13,940 nt of DNA, from positions 1 to 13,940 of the forward strand of contig CAMYKF010000489.1 in the NCBI GenBank assembly GCA_947258905.1, read 5' to 3'. A program made the translations under genes and the position numbers. Positions 1-7,541 of the stretch are shown in pieces. How positions within the stretch are numbered: the first letter of the stretch is position 1; every line of letters starts with the position of its first letter. The notes below the pieces were generated by a model. The model did not search any database. It had not been told where the DNA came from and saw only the letters and a list, made by a program, of their open reading frames with translations. This stretch comes from an uncultured Pirellulaceae bacterium. Its GTDB lineage: Bacteria > Planctomycetota > Planctomycetia > Pirellulales > Pirellulaceae.

Positions 1-825
1 GTCCTGACCGGTGGTCAGGTGAATGGGCTTGAGCTTGAGCCGGCGTAACCTATCGTCGCGGGCGGCGGTTTGTTGCCGCCGGGTTTTGGCGTACGCGTTG
101 CGGCTGATCCAGCTTCCGGTGTCGAAGCTGACCACTTCGCCGGTCTCTTCATCACGCAGGCGCAGCAATCCGACATTGGGCATTTCCGCTTCACGCGGAT
201 CGCTGATCACGACCGGAATGATGTCGTGTTTGCGGCTGGCCACGCGCAACGTGGACTCATAGCCCTCGTCCTGGAAATCACTAATCAGAAACACGACCGT
301 TCTGCGTTTGGCCGTGCGATTCAGATGTTCAAGCGCCCGCCGCAGATTCGTACCGCTTCCCATCGGCTGACAGAACAGCAATTCGCGAATCAGACGCAAC
401 ACGTGTCGCGAGCCTTTGCGCGGCGGAACGCTTTTTTCGATGCCGTCGGTGAACAGGGTCAATCCGACGCGGTCGCTGTTGCGAATGGCCGACATGGCCA
501 GCGTCGCGCCGAGTTCCGCAACCAGCTCCCGTTTGGTTTGTTGGCAGGTTCCAAAGCTCTGTGACCCGCTGAGGTCAACGAGCAGCATGACTGCCAGTTC
601 GCGTTCTTCGCGAAACAGCTTAACGTACGGCTGGTCGCTGCGTGCGGTGACGTTCCAGTCGATGGCTCGCACGTCGTCGCCGACCTGATAGGGACGAACT
701 TCCTCAAATTCGATGCCGCGACCCTTGAAGGCCGAATGCCAGGTGCCGGCCAGCAGCTGATCGACCTTGTGCGACGTACGAATTTCAATTCGCCGGATTT
801 TCTGGAGGACTTCTTTGGGGATCAT
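1..825 (-). CDS. DUF58 domain protein with VWA-type MIDAS motif (3' end outside window)
   Basis: The reading frame is open from an ATG at 825 to the left edge, giving 275 codons without a stop, so the C-terminus lies outside the window. The DUF58 core is at about residues 35-62 (GRGIEFEEVRPYQVGDDVR, then IDWNVTAR). A von Willebrand A-like metal site follows: D84-x-S86-x-S88 (VDLSGS), a Thr in GSGTNL near 159, and Asp in ISDF near 183. DUF58 proteins are typically encoded just downstream of a MoxR ATPase, as here, and are thought to help assemble or activate cell-envelope complexes; the molecular role is not settled. The start is preceded by AGGAAG five bases upstream. That ribosome site is part of a small dyad (TTCCTG/CAGGAA, 831-844), which could tune translation. 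Family assignment is secure; function is only inferred. Confidence 0.9.
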   Translation of the reverse strand, partial: MIPKEVLQKIRRIEIRTSHKVDQLLAGTWHSAFKGRGIEFEEVRPYQVGDDVRAIDWNVTARSDQPYVKLFREERELAVMLLVDLSGSQSFGTCQQTKRELVAELGATLAMSAIRNSDRVGLTLFTDGIEKSVPPRKGSRHVLRLIRELLFCQPMGSGTNLRRALEHLNRTAKRRTVVFLISDFQDEGYESTLRVASRKHDIIPVVISDPREAEMPNVGLLRLRDEETGEVVSFDTGSWISRNAYAKTRRQQTAARDDRLRRLKLKPIHLTTGQD

Positions 826-896
826 GGAACTTCCTGAACAGGAAACGACGGTTCCGACAAAATCAAAATGAAACGTGATTACCAGGGACGCCCCAC

Positions 897-927
897 CGAC
901 GCCCCGCAGGAGGAATGCGGGGCGTCG
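897..927 (-). promoter_or_regulatory. Perfect 12-bp hairpin between moxR and the DUF58 gene
   Basis: Arms 897-908 and 916-927 are fully complementary (core GACGCCCCGCA / TGCGGGGCGTC) around a 7-base loop, GGAGGAA on the plus strand and therefore UUCCUCC in the moxR-DUF58 transcript. A second GACGCCCC copy at 887-894 offers an alternative partner. No T-run follows in the transcribed direction, so it is not a classical intrinsic terminator. It more likely stabilises or processes the message, or separates expression of the two genes. The pyrimidine loop could pair with a Shine-Dalgarno sequence. Confidence 0.6.
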
Positions 928-947
928 CCGTTGCCGTTACCCCCCGG

Positions 948-1955
948 TTACGGCACCGGAATGTGGTGGAGAATCTCGCTCACGATGGACTCACTGTTGC
1001 GTTCTTCCGCTTCGGCCTCGTAGCTAACCATGACGCGGTGACGCAACACATCGAGAGCCAGTTCCTTGACGTCCTCAGGTACGACATAGCCGCGACCTGC
1101 AAGAAAGGCGTTGGCCCGGGCCGCCAGTGTCAGATTGATCGTGGCTCGCGGCGATGCACCGAACTGGATCAGGTCGGTCAGCGGCAATCCGTAGGCTTCG
1201 GGATTCCGCGTGGCCATCACCAGATCGACGATGTAGTTTTGAACTTTTTCGTCGACGTAGACTTCGTCCACCAGTTCCCGCGCGGCCATGATGGCTTTGG
1301 GGCAGGTCACTGGCTGGATATCAAACTCCGTGTGCGTCCGTCCCATTCGTCGCAGGATCTGCAGTTCTTCCTCACGGCGCGGGTAATCCACGATGACCTT
1401 CAGCATGAAGCGGTCCGTTTGCGCTTCCGGCAACTGGTAAGTGCCTTCCTGTTCCACGGGGTTTTGCGTGGCCATCACGAGGAAGGGCTTTTCCAGTGGA
1501 AAGGTCTCGCTGCCAATCGTGACCTGACGTTCCTGCATGGCCTCCAGCAAGGCACTTTGCACTTTGGCCGGAGCGCGATTGATTTCATCGGCTAAAATCA
1601 GGTTTGAGAAGATCGGACCCTTCTGCACAACGAAGGTCTGGTCCTGGGGACGATAAACGAGCGTGCCGATCAGATCGGCCGGCAACAGGTCAGGCGTGAA
1701 TTGCAGACGCTGAAATCCGGTATCAATGGCCTTGGCCAGCGTAGCCACGGCGGTCGTCTTGGCCAGACCCGGGACGCCTTCGATCAGCAAGTGCCCGTCG
1801 GCCAGCAATCCGATGAGCATCCGATGAACCAGTTTCTCCTGGCCCACCAGCACCCGATTGACCTGGCAGGTGATGCTGCGAAACGGACCACTGCATTCCT
1901 TGATTTGTTCGGTAACCTGCTGAATCCTCTGTCGGTGGGATGTTGACTGGATCAT
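948..1955 (-). CDS. MoxR-family AAA+ ATPase
   Basis: A complete 335-residue protein of normal length for the MoxR family. Walker A is G60-V-P-G-L-A-K-T67. Walker B is LILADEIN at 119-126, followed by the family-typical RAPAKVQSALLEAMQE. Sensor 1 is in ATQNP (N165), the arginine-finger region is QTDRF (R182), and the sensor 2 arginine is in GASPRA (R270). MoxR ATPases act as chaperone-like remodellers that mature partner proteins, often VWA/DUF58 proteins encoded next door. The DUF58 gene starts 122 bases downstream on the same strand, so the two are probably co-transcribed. The ATG at 1955 has AGGAAA about six bases upstream. A canonical sigma54 promoter sequence lies upstream at 2040-2056. 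The partner complex is unknown. Confidence 0.95.
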   Translation of the reverse strand: MIQSTSHRQRIQQVTEQIKECSGPFRSITCQVNRVLVGQEKLVHRMLIGLLADGHLLIEGVPGLAKTTAVATLAKAIDTGFQRLQFTPDLLPADLIGTLVYRPQDQTFVVQKGPIFSNLILADEINRAPAKVQSALLEAMQERQVTIGSETFPLEKPFLVMATQNPVEQEGTYQLPEAQTDRFMLKVIVDYPRREEELQILRRMGRTHTEFDIQPVTCPKAIMAARELVDEVYVDEKVQNYIVDLVMATRNPEAYGLPLTDLIQFGASPRATINLTLAARANAFLAGRGYVVPEDVKELALDVLRHRVMVSYEAEAEERNSESIVSEILHHIPVP

Positions 1956-1998
1956 CTGTTTTCCTGAATTGAGAATGAGTTGACGAGTCGTCTTTCGT

Positions 1999-2045
1999 GT
2001 TGCTTGAACTCGACACGGTCTGATGGCAACGCGACTTCAAGCAAC
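1999..2045. repeat. Perfect 10-bp inverted repeat over the moxR promoter start region
   Basis: GTTGCTTGAA at 1999-2008 is repeated inverted as TTCAAGCAAC at 2036-2045, 27 bases apart. The right arm includes part of the -12 box of the moxR sigma54-like promoter; the left arm lies downstream of the predicted start. The layout could hold a DNA-binding protein across the start site. It cannot be an RNA hairpin of the predicted moxR transcript, because the right arm lies upstream of the start. Confidence 0.5.
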
Positions 2046-2056
2046 GGGTGTGCCAA
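2040..2056 (-). promoter_or_regulatory. sigma54 promoter (-24/-12) for moxR-DUF58
   Basis: Read on the minus strand the sequence is TTGGCACACCCGTTGCT. It matches the sigma54 consensus YTGGCACGRNNNTTGCW at all positions except the weak G and R. The GG and GC doublets have the required 12-base offset. The predicted transcription start is near 2029, giving a leader of about 75 bases to the moxR ATG. It lies in the gene-free divergent region and points at moxR. Confidence 0.7.
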
Positions 2057-2122
2057 CTGCGAAAAACTGTTTTTGCCGCAAGAAGCGGGGAACATTTTCC
2101 TTGTAGCTGGTGCAGCGCGTGG

Positions 2123-2133
2123 GGCGATTCGCC
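2123..2133. promoter_or_regulatory. Candidate activator site (dyad GGCGA-T-TCGCC)
   Basis: A perfect 5-1-5 dyad about 95-100 bases upstream of the predicted moxR start and about 160 upstream of the predicted kinase-operon start, so one site could serve both divergent sigma54 promoters. A similar dyad, GGCGA-A-TCGGC, lies at 7307-7317, about 145 bases upstream of the hydroxylase-operon start. Assignment to the neighbouring NtrC-type regulator is inference. Confidence 0.3.
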
Positions 2134-2263
2134 TGCGCGGGGAATTTTGCCACAATGGAAGACCGTTGCGTACAAACACGTAGAGCGGCAGTTGCAGGGC
2201 GCAGGGCATTGCGTTGTCGGTATACCGGGACGGGACAATGGTCCTCGTCCTACTTGCTCACCT

Positions 2264-2280
2264 TTGGCGCGGCGGTTGCA
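2264..2280 (+). promoter_or_regulatory. sigma54 promoter (-24/-12) for the kinase-regulator operon
   Basis: TTGGCGCGGCGGTTGCA differs from the sigma54 consensus YTGGCACGRNNNTTGCW at a single position (G for A after TGGC), with exact -24/-12 spacing. The predicted transcription start is near 2291, leaving a leader of about 37 bases to the GTG at 2328. Its position also argues against the longer ATG start at 2214. It implies that the operon, which encodes a sigma54 activator, is itself sigma54-dependent and possibly autoregulated. Confidence 0.7.
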
Positions 2281-2327
2281 ACGTTCGATTTACGATCCCG
2301 GACATTTTCGAAGACGAAACTCACGCT

Positions 2328-3788
2328 GTGAAACTTGCCCTGAAAATTGTCGGCATCTGCCTCGTCGCCATGGTCCTGATCACGGCGTTCGCCATTTATG
2401 TCATGGCGCGGCGCGAGTTTCATGAAGTGCGTGAAATGCATCAGCAAAAAGTGACGCGGGTCGGTGAGATCATTCGTGAATCGGTTGATGTGGTTTATCG
2501 TGCCGATGGCCATCAGGGCATTATCAGCGCCATAAAGACACACTCGATTCAGTCGCAGGGTTTGAACTATCGCTGGGTCTGGTTCGACGTCGCGGTCAAC
2601 GACCCCGCCTATCCGGCCGCTTCCATGGAATCGCTCGAAGAGCTGCTGGACGGCGAAGGGATGGATTCGGTGGTGATGGAAACGGCGGGTGAAACGAGGC
2701 TTTATAGCTACTATGCCGTGCCGGTTAGCGGGCGTACGGGAGCCATTGAATTGTCCAGTTCGCTGGAAGCTGCCGAAGACGAGTCATGGCGGACCATGAA
2801 AATCGGGCTATTCGCCATCGCTGCGATGGCCATCGGCTGCATCGCTGTCGTGGCGTGGGCCGGCGTGAGAATGATTGGACGCCCGCTGGAGTCCTTAATG
2901 GAACAAACCCGTCGCATCGGCGAAGGTGATTTCAACGAAACCAGCAAGCTGCATACCGGTGATGAGTTCGAAGATCTGTCGCGGGCCTTGAATGACATGG
3001 GCCAAAAAATCGTCGAGCAACGAGCGACGATCGAAAACGAGTCGGCGGCGCGTCTGGCGGCCATGGAGCAATTGCGACACGCGGACCGGCTGAAAACGGT
3101 CGGACGTCTGGCCGCCGGAATTGCGCACGAAATTGGCACGCCGCTAAACGTGGTTACCGGTCGCGCGGGACTGATTCGCAGTGGCAAACTGAACGATCAG
3201 GAGATCGAGGAAAGCGCCGTGGCGATTCAGGCAGAATCGGATCGCATCGCCGGCTTTGTGCGACGCCTGATGGATTACGCCCGGCATGCTCCGCCCAGGC
3301 CAGCATCGCGTGACGTGCGTCTGCCGCTGCAGCGGACAATCGATCTGTTGACTACGATGGCTGCCAAAAGCAATGTGACCATCGAGTTGGTGCTGGCTGA
3401 CGATAATGGTCCCTTCACCGCATGGTTTGACGAAGCGCAAATCGTGCAGGTCTTTACCAACCTGCTGGTCAACGCCATTCAGGCGATGCCGGACGGGGGC
3501 CAGGTAACGGTGCGACTGGCCAATGTCGGCACCGCGCCCGGGGGATACGTACAAATCGAGATTCAGGATGACGGCACCGGCATGGATGAAGAGACGCGTG
3601 TGCAGATCTTCGAGCCCTTTTTTACAACCAAGGACGTGGGGCAGGGGACCGGACTGGGACTTTCCATCGCCCAGGGGATTATCGACGAGCACGCTGGCAG
3701 CCTGGATGTCGAAAGTCATCCCGGCCACGGCACCATATTCCGAATTCTGCTATCCAAATCGGCCCCGGAAACCACGGACCACTCATGA
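2328..3788 (+). CDS. Membrane-bound sensor histidine kinase (NtrB/ZraS-like)
   Basis: A 486-residue kinase if started at GTG 2328. Transmembrane segment 1 is at about residues 4-26, an extracytoplasmic sensor region at about 28-157, and transmembrane segment 2 at about 158-180. A HAMP linker spans about 181-235. The HisKA domain carries the phospho-acceptor H267 in AGIAHEIGTPLNVV. The ATPase domain has the N-box (FTNLLVNAIQAMPDGG, N378/N382), the G1 box DDGTGM (414-419), an FFTTKDVGQGTGLGLS segment and a final GHGTIFRI. The sensor region resembles nothing I can name. An in-frame ATG at 2214 would add 38 residues, but a sigma54 promoter lies inside that stretch and GTG puts the first membrane helix at the N-terminus. 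The stop overlaps the next start as ATGA, so the two genes are translationally coupled and form one two-component system. Confidence 0.93.
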   Translation: MKLALKIVGICLVAMVLITAFAIYVMARREFHEVREMHQQKVTRVGEIIRESVDVVYRADGHQGIISAIKTHSIQSQGLNYRWVWFDVAVNDPAYPAASMESLEELLDGEGMDSVVMETAGETRLYSYYAVPVSGRTGAIELSSSLEAAEDESWRTMKIGLFAIAAMAIGCIAVVAWAGVRMIGRPLESLMEQTRRIGEGDFNETSKLHTGDEFEDLSRALNDMGQKIVEQRATIENESAARLAAMEQLRHADRLKTVGRLAAGIAHEIGTPLNVVTGRAGLIRSGKLNDQEIEESAVAIQAESDRIAGFVRRLMDYARHAPPRPASRDVRLPLQRTIDLLTTMAAKSNVTIELVLADDNGPFTAWFDEAQIVQVFTNLLVNAIQAMPDGGQVTVRLANVGTAPGGYVQIEIQDDGTGMDEETRVQIFEPFFTTKDVGQGTGLGLSIAQGIIDEHAGSLDVESHPGHGTIFRILLSKSAPETTDHS

Positions 3789-5179
3789 GTGAACCTGACC
3801 TGCCAGTCAACGAGCCGCCGCGCGTGCTGATCGTCGAAGACGAAAAGAGCATGGGCGACATGCTGATGACCGATTTTCGACTGCGAGGCTTCGAGTCGAA
3901 GTGGTGTGCCAATGCCGATAAGGCGCTCGTCGCCCTGAAGCAATCCGGCTACGACGTGGTGCTGACCGATATCAATATGCCGGGCTCTTCGGGTTTGCAG
4001 TTGTGCAACCAGATCACCAGCGATTATCCCGATCTGCCAGTGGTGGTGATGACGGCGTTTGGCAGTATGGAAACGGCGATCTCGGCCATCCGCGCCGGTG
4101 CCTACGATTTTGTGACCAAACCGATTGAAATGGAGTTGCTCGGGCTGACTATCAATCGTGCCGTGCGCCAGCGTCGATTGCACGATCAGGTCAAACGTCT
4201 CCGCGAACAGGCATCGCGGCCCGAACAGTTCGGCGACTTGATTGGCGAAAGCCCGGCCATGCTGGAACTGTACGCCCAGCTGGAACGCATCGCCGATTCC
4301 GAGACCTCCATCTTGCTGACGGGCGAAAGCGGAACCGGCAAGGAACTGGTTGCCCGCACCATCCATCAAAAAAGTCGCCGTGCCGACCAGCCGTTTGTGG
4401 CCGTCAATTGCGGTGCCTTGCCCGAAGCATTGCTGGAAAGCGAGTTGTTCGGCCATGTCAAAGGCGCGTTCACTGACGCTCGTGCTGACCGCAAGGGATT
4501 GTTTGCCGAAGCCCATGGAGGCACGTTGTTCCTGGATGAGATCGGTGAAATGCCTGTGCCGATGCAAGTCAAGCTGTTGCGGGCCCTGGAAGAAAATACG
4601 GTTCGTCCCGTCGGCGGCAATCAGGAAGTCAAGATCGATGTGCGGCTGTTGTCGGCTACGAATCGCGATCTGGCCACGGCGATCGAAGAGGACCGTTTCC
4701 GCGAAGATCTGTACTATCGCATCAACGTCATTCAGCTGGAACTGCCGCCGTTGCGGTCACGGGGAACCGACGTGCTGAAGATCGGCGGGCACTTTGTGGA
4801 CCAGTTCGCGAAACGTGCGGGCAAGAACATATCCGGCATCTCGGAAGCCGCTGCCCAGCGTTTGCTGGACTATTCGTGGCCCGGCAACATCCGTGAATTG
4901 CGCAATGCCATGGAGCGAGCCGTCACGTTGACAGCCCATGAACAAATCGTGGTGGAAGACCTGTCTGAGAAAATTCGCAACTTTGAGTCGCGGCAGTTCC
5001 TGGTGGACGGCACCGATCCGGCTCAGTTGCTGCCCATGGAAGAAATTGAACGCCGCTATATCCTCCACGTGCTGGACAGCGTCGAGGGCAACAAGTCGAC
5101 CGCGGCCCGCATTCTCGGGCTGGACCGAAAGACCCTGTATCGCAAGGTCAAACAGTACGGCGTCGAAACGGGCGAATAG
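3785..5179 (+). CDS. NtrC-family sigma54-dependent response regulator with a GAFTDA loop
   Basis: A 464-residue protein with the three classic domains. The receiver domain is at about 12-125 (acidic pair E18/D19, phospho-acceptor D62 in TDINMP, T90, K112). The AAA+ sigma54-interaction domain is at about 150-385, with Walker A GESGTGKE (180-187), Walker B GTLFLDEIGE (246-255), sensor I ATNRDL (291-296), FREDLYYRIN (305-314) and WPGNIRELRN (365-374). A Fis-type helix-turn-helix lies at about 418-460 (NKSTAARILGLDRKTLYRKV). The sigma54-contact loop reads G227-A-F-T-D-A232 instead of GAFTGA, so the second glycine is Asp. On phosphorylation by the upstream kinase it should oligomerise and open sigma54 promoters. 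Candidate targets are the sigma54 sites in this window. Family assignment is certain; the signal and regulon are not known. Confidence 0.96.
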   Translation: MSEPDLPVNEPPRVLIVEDEKSMGDMLMTDFRLRGFESKWCANADKALVALKQSGYDVVLTDINMPGSSGLQLCNQITSDYPDLPVVVMTAFGSMETAISAIRAGAYDFVTKPIEMELLGLTINRAVRQRRLHDQVKRLREQASRPEQFGDLIGESPAMLELYAQLERIADSETSILLTGESGTGKELVARTIHQKSRRADQPFVAVNCGALPEALLESELFGHVKGAFTDARADRKGLFAEAHGGTLFLDEIGEMPVPMQVKLLRALEENTVRPVGGNQEVKIDVRLLSATNRDLATAIEEDRFREDLYYRINVIQLELPPLRSRGTDVLKIGGHFVDQFAKRAGKNISGISEAAAQRLLDYSWPGNIRELRNAMERAVTLTAHEQIVVEDLSEKIRNFESRQFLVDGTDPAQLLPMEEIERRYILHVLDSVEGNKSTAARILGLDRKTLYRKVKQYGVETGE

Positions 5180-5239
5180 ATTTTACGCGGAACTATCAGC
5201 ATCCGGTTGTCGTCAGCACACCCAAAGGAGTAATTCGTC

Positions 5240-7159
5240 ATGAAGAAACCACTGGTTTGGGTCTTTTTGCTGGTCATCATCGCGGTTGGCGGGTACCTCG
5301 GGTACCGCGTGTGGTGGAATGCATTCTTTTTCACCGTCGAGCGCACCGATGTTAACCCCGCTCCCGATCCGCTCGATGACCTGAAGCTGGTTGACGATCT
5401 TCTGGAGGACAAGAATCCGGAATTCGATCCGCAGATGGTGGATCGGCGTGACTACGAGGGCTGGCAGATCAACAAAAGCGCGGCGGTCATCCGGCTGGAT
5501 TGTCCCGACATTCGGCCCGATCGTGAAGAGGAGATGACGGAGCTGTATGCTTCGTATGCCGATGCGGCCGAGGCGGCGTCGAAGCCATGGATCAATTTCC
5601 TGCCCAGCGCCAACATGCTGGACGGAGTCGCCAAACAATTCGACGACGGTCTGTACGCGGCACTGGACCTCGCCTGTTTTGACGGGAATCCGGCTTGCCT
5701 GCCGGCCCCCGGTTCCGCCGTGTCGTTTATCCAGGCTGTCTTTGAACAATTGCCGCCAAGTAGTCCGGCAGTCCCTTTTTTGGCGGCGGCGCTTCAACTG
5801 GCCGGCAAACCGGTTGATGTGAATGTTGACCAGCAAGCCGAGGTCGACGATTGGGTCTCGCGTTTCGAAGCCGATGCCTCGCAGTCCAAACCCATTTCCT
5901 TCTATACCTGGTCCGAGGACCTGACGCGTGTCTGGAAGTTCTTTCGCTTCCTGCAGCATCCGTTTGTGCAAACGGATTTGAGGATTCCCATTGATATCGC
6001 CCTGGCGATGGAATCGAACGAGGAGCGCAAACAGTTCTATGCGGACCTGATCGATTTCTATTCGCAGCTCACCAACCCGCCCGAAAGCCTCAACCTGATT
6101 CAGCTCACAACCGACGGTCCCAACCTGCAACGCCTGATGGAAATTCACGGGGTGGAACAGGAAGAGGTCTGCGTGTTCCCTCCCTCGACCAGTCGCGAGA
6201 CCGAATTGTTCAACCGGATGTTTGCCGACGGCTCACCCGGGCAGATGAATTTGATGGTCGAACTGATCCGGCGTATTCGTTCTGATGAAGTTGATTTGAG
6301 GCCGCGTAAAGGTAGCGGCTGGTACGATCACCAGGTGTATGCGCTGGAAACCTTGCTACTGCCGGGACGAGGTGCGGAAAACCAAAAGCTGCTGCTCACG
6401 GCCAAATACAAACGGCGTTTGATCCAGGCCTTTCAGGCGTTGATCACCAAACGACGCGAAACCCATGCCCGGCAACTGGCCGTTGGCGATGCCACTTCGG
6501 CGGCTCCACCCAAAAAAATTACGCCGAGGCTGCGGATCGAACCCTGTGCGACTTGTTACCTGCGTACCGCACGCAGTTACGCTTTTCTCGAATCATTCCT
6601 GACAGCTGCTGTGGACGGGGATGCCCTGAGTCAGATTCACGGTTTGCGCGAAGGCGGACAACGCAATTCTGATTTGCAGTCCGAACTGGCCGCCATCAAG
6701 GAACTGTTTTACGGATTCTATCTGGTGTCATGCGAGGATATCGGAATGGACCCCGAAATCACTGATCAGGAAGCCGTGGATCAGCAAGCTGCGTATGCCG
6801 CTGCCGAAAAATGGCTGAGCAATCTCAATCACCCTGACCTCGCCGTGGATACTCGCGTTTCCGTACCCATACTGAATGACCCTGTGACCAACTCCACCAG
6901 GTTGTGGGCCACCATCGGCATTCGACTTTGCAAACTGGATGCTGAATACGCTCGGGCACCGATGATGCGTGAAAACGGCCAGTCCGAGTGGCAGGAAGTG
7001 GAAGATCATCGGCTGGGTGACGCCAACTATGTGATCGCAGTCGATGAATTTGCCGAGTTCATTTTGCGAGGCCGGCAGGTACTGACGCGAGGCGAACTGC
7101 GAGACTTGTGCGACCGGCACAAAACGAAATCAGCGATCGTGCAGGCCCTGTCAAATTAG
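5240..7159 (+). CDS. Membrane-anchored protein of unknown function
   Basis: A 639-residue protein that I do not recognise. One N-terminal hydrophobic segment (about 4-20) and no other clear membrane helix suggest a large domain anchored in the membrane and facing out of the cytoplasm. Residues 40-70 are acidic and the rest is mostly alpha-helical in character. Visible landmarks are GSGWYDHQVYALETLLLPG (358-376), a basic stretch KRRLIQAFQALITKRRETH (391-409), and a C436-x-x-C439 pair in EPCATCYLRT. A good AAGGAG lies nine bases before the ATG. Only 60 bases separate it from the regulator gene, with no obvious promoter or terminator between, so it is probably the third gene of the sensor operon. 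A link to the signal sensed is possible but unproven. Confidence 0.85.
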   Translation: MKKPLVWVFLLVIIAVGGYLGYRVWWNAFFFTVERTDVNPAPDPLDDLKLVDDLLEDKNPEFDPQMVDRRDYEGWQINKSAAVIRLDCPDIRPDREEEMTELYASYADAAEAASKPWINFLPSANMLDGVAKQFDDGLYAALDLACFDGNPACLPAPGSAVSFIQAVFEQLPPSSPAVPFLAAALQLAGKPVDVNVDQQAEVDDWVSRFEADASQSKPISFYTWSEDLTRVWKFFRFLQHPFVQTDLRIPIDIALAMESNEERKQFYADLIDFYSQLTNPPESLNLIQLTTDGPNLQRLMEIHGVEQEEVCVFPPSTSRETELFNRMFADGSPGQMNLMVELIRRIRSDEVDLRPRKGSGWYDHQVYALETLLLPGRGAENQKLLLTAKYKRRLIQAFQALITKRRETHARQLAVGDATSAAPPKKITPRLRIEPCATCYLRTARSYAFLESFLTAAVDGDALSQIHGLREGGQRNSDLQSELAAIKELFYGFYLVSCEDIGMDPEITDQEAVDQQAAYAAAEKWLSNLNHPDLAVDTRVSVPILNDPVTNSTRLWATIGIRLCKLDAEYARAPMMRENGQSEWQEVEDHRLGDANYVIAVDEFAEFILRGRQVLTRGELRDLCDRHKTKSAIVQALSN

Positions 7160-7541
7160 GTTTTCGGCCAAAGCTTTTTTGCCGTAGCTGCGCGTTGTAG
7201 TCAATGCACCGGCAGAATCGGTTGAGGAACGGCAGACGACTGTCGAAGTCGGGACGGCTGGAACACTGTTGCGGCACAAGGAAAGGGACCGCGTCCTGCA
7301 CAAGACGGCGAATCGGCAGGTGTGTCTATTTCGCACGTCAGGTTGTCGATTCTCCAGATAACAGCCTGTTTTGTCCGTGGCTTGACCCGGGTTGAGGCAG
7401 ACGAATTGACGATAAGGACACGATTTCCGCCTGGCATTGTTTTTGCCGTCTCAAGGGTCTCGACCCGCTCTATAATCAGAAGCTGGATCCACAATCGATC
7501 CGGCTTTTACCCGATCTGGCGACGTTCAAGGAATACGGACC
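7160..7541 (+). other. Gene-free control region before the hydroxylase operon
   Basis: No convincing coding frame on either strand. Its left end has an imperfect hairpin (7170-7187, GGC and AAA pairing with TTT and GCC) that could weakly end the upstream operon. The right half holds a dyad GGCGA-A-TCGGC at 7307-7317, a sigma54-type promoter at 7431-7447, and a perfect TATAAT at 7471-7476 without a good -35 at 16-18 bases. Confidence 0.6.
7431..7447 (+). promoter_or_regulatory. sigma54 promoter (-24/-12) for the hydroxylase-dioxygenase operon
   Basis: CTGGCATTGTTTTTGCC keeps the TGGCA and TTGC cores at exact sigma54 spacing, with mismatches only at weak positions. The predicted start near 7458 gives a leader of about 84 bases to the ATG at 7542. 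A TATAAT at 7471-7476 could be an additional sigma70 -10 box, but the nearest -35-like TTGCCG (7444-7449) is 21 bases away, which is too far for good function. Confidence 0.6.

Noticed and set aside
86..102. Sixth TGGC-N7-TTGC hit, plus strand
   Set aside because: It lies inside the DUF58 coding region and points antisense with no plus-strand gene downstream; treated as a chance match and as a gauge of the false-positive rate.
915..1595. Long antisense open frame opposite moxR; similar ones at 3716-4567 and 5213-6148 (minus)
   Set aside because: Shadows of well-supported genes in GC-rich DNA, with low-complexity His/Arg/Gln-rich products and no family features.
2214..2327. ATG 2214 as the kinase start (38 extra residues)
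   Set aside because: A near-consensus sigma54 promoter lies within it, and the extra residues precede the natural N-terminal membrane helix.
7471..7476. TATAAT as the main promoter of the hydroxylase operon
   Set aside because: No -35-like hexamer at 16-18 bases; kept only as a possible secondary element beside the sigma54 site.
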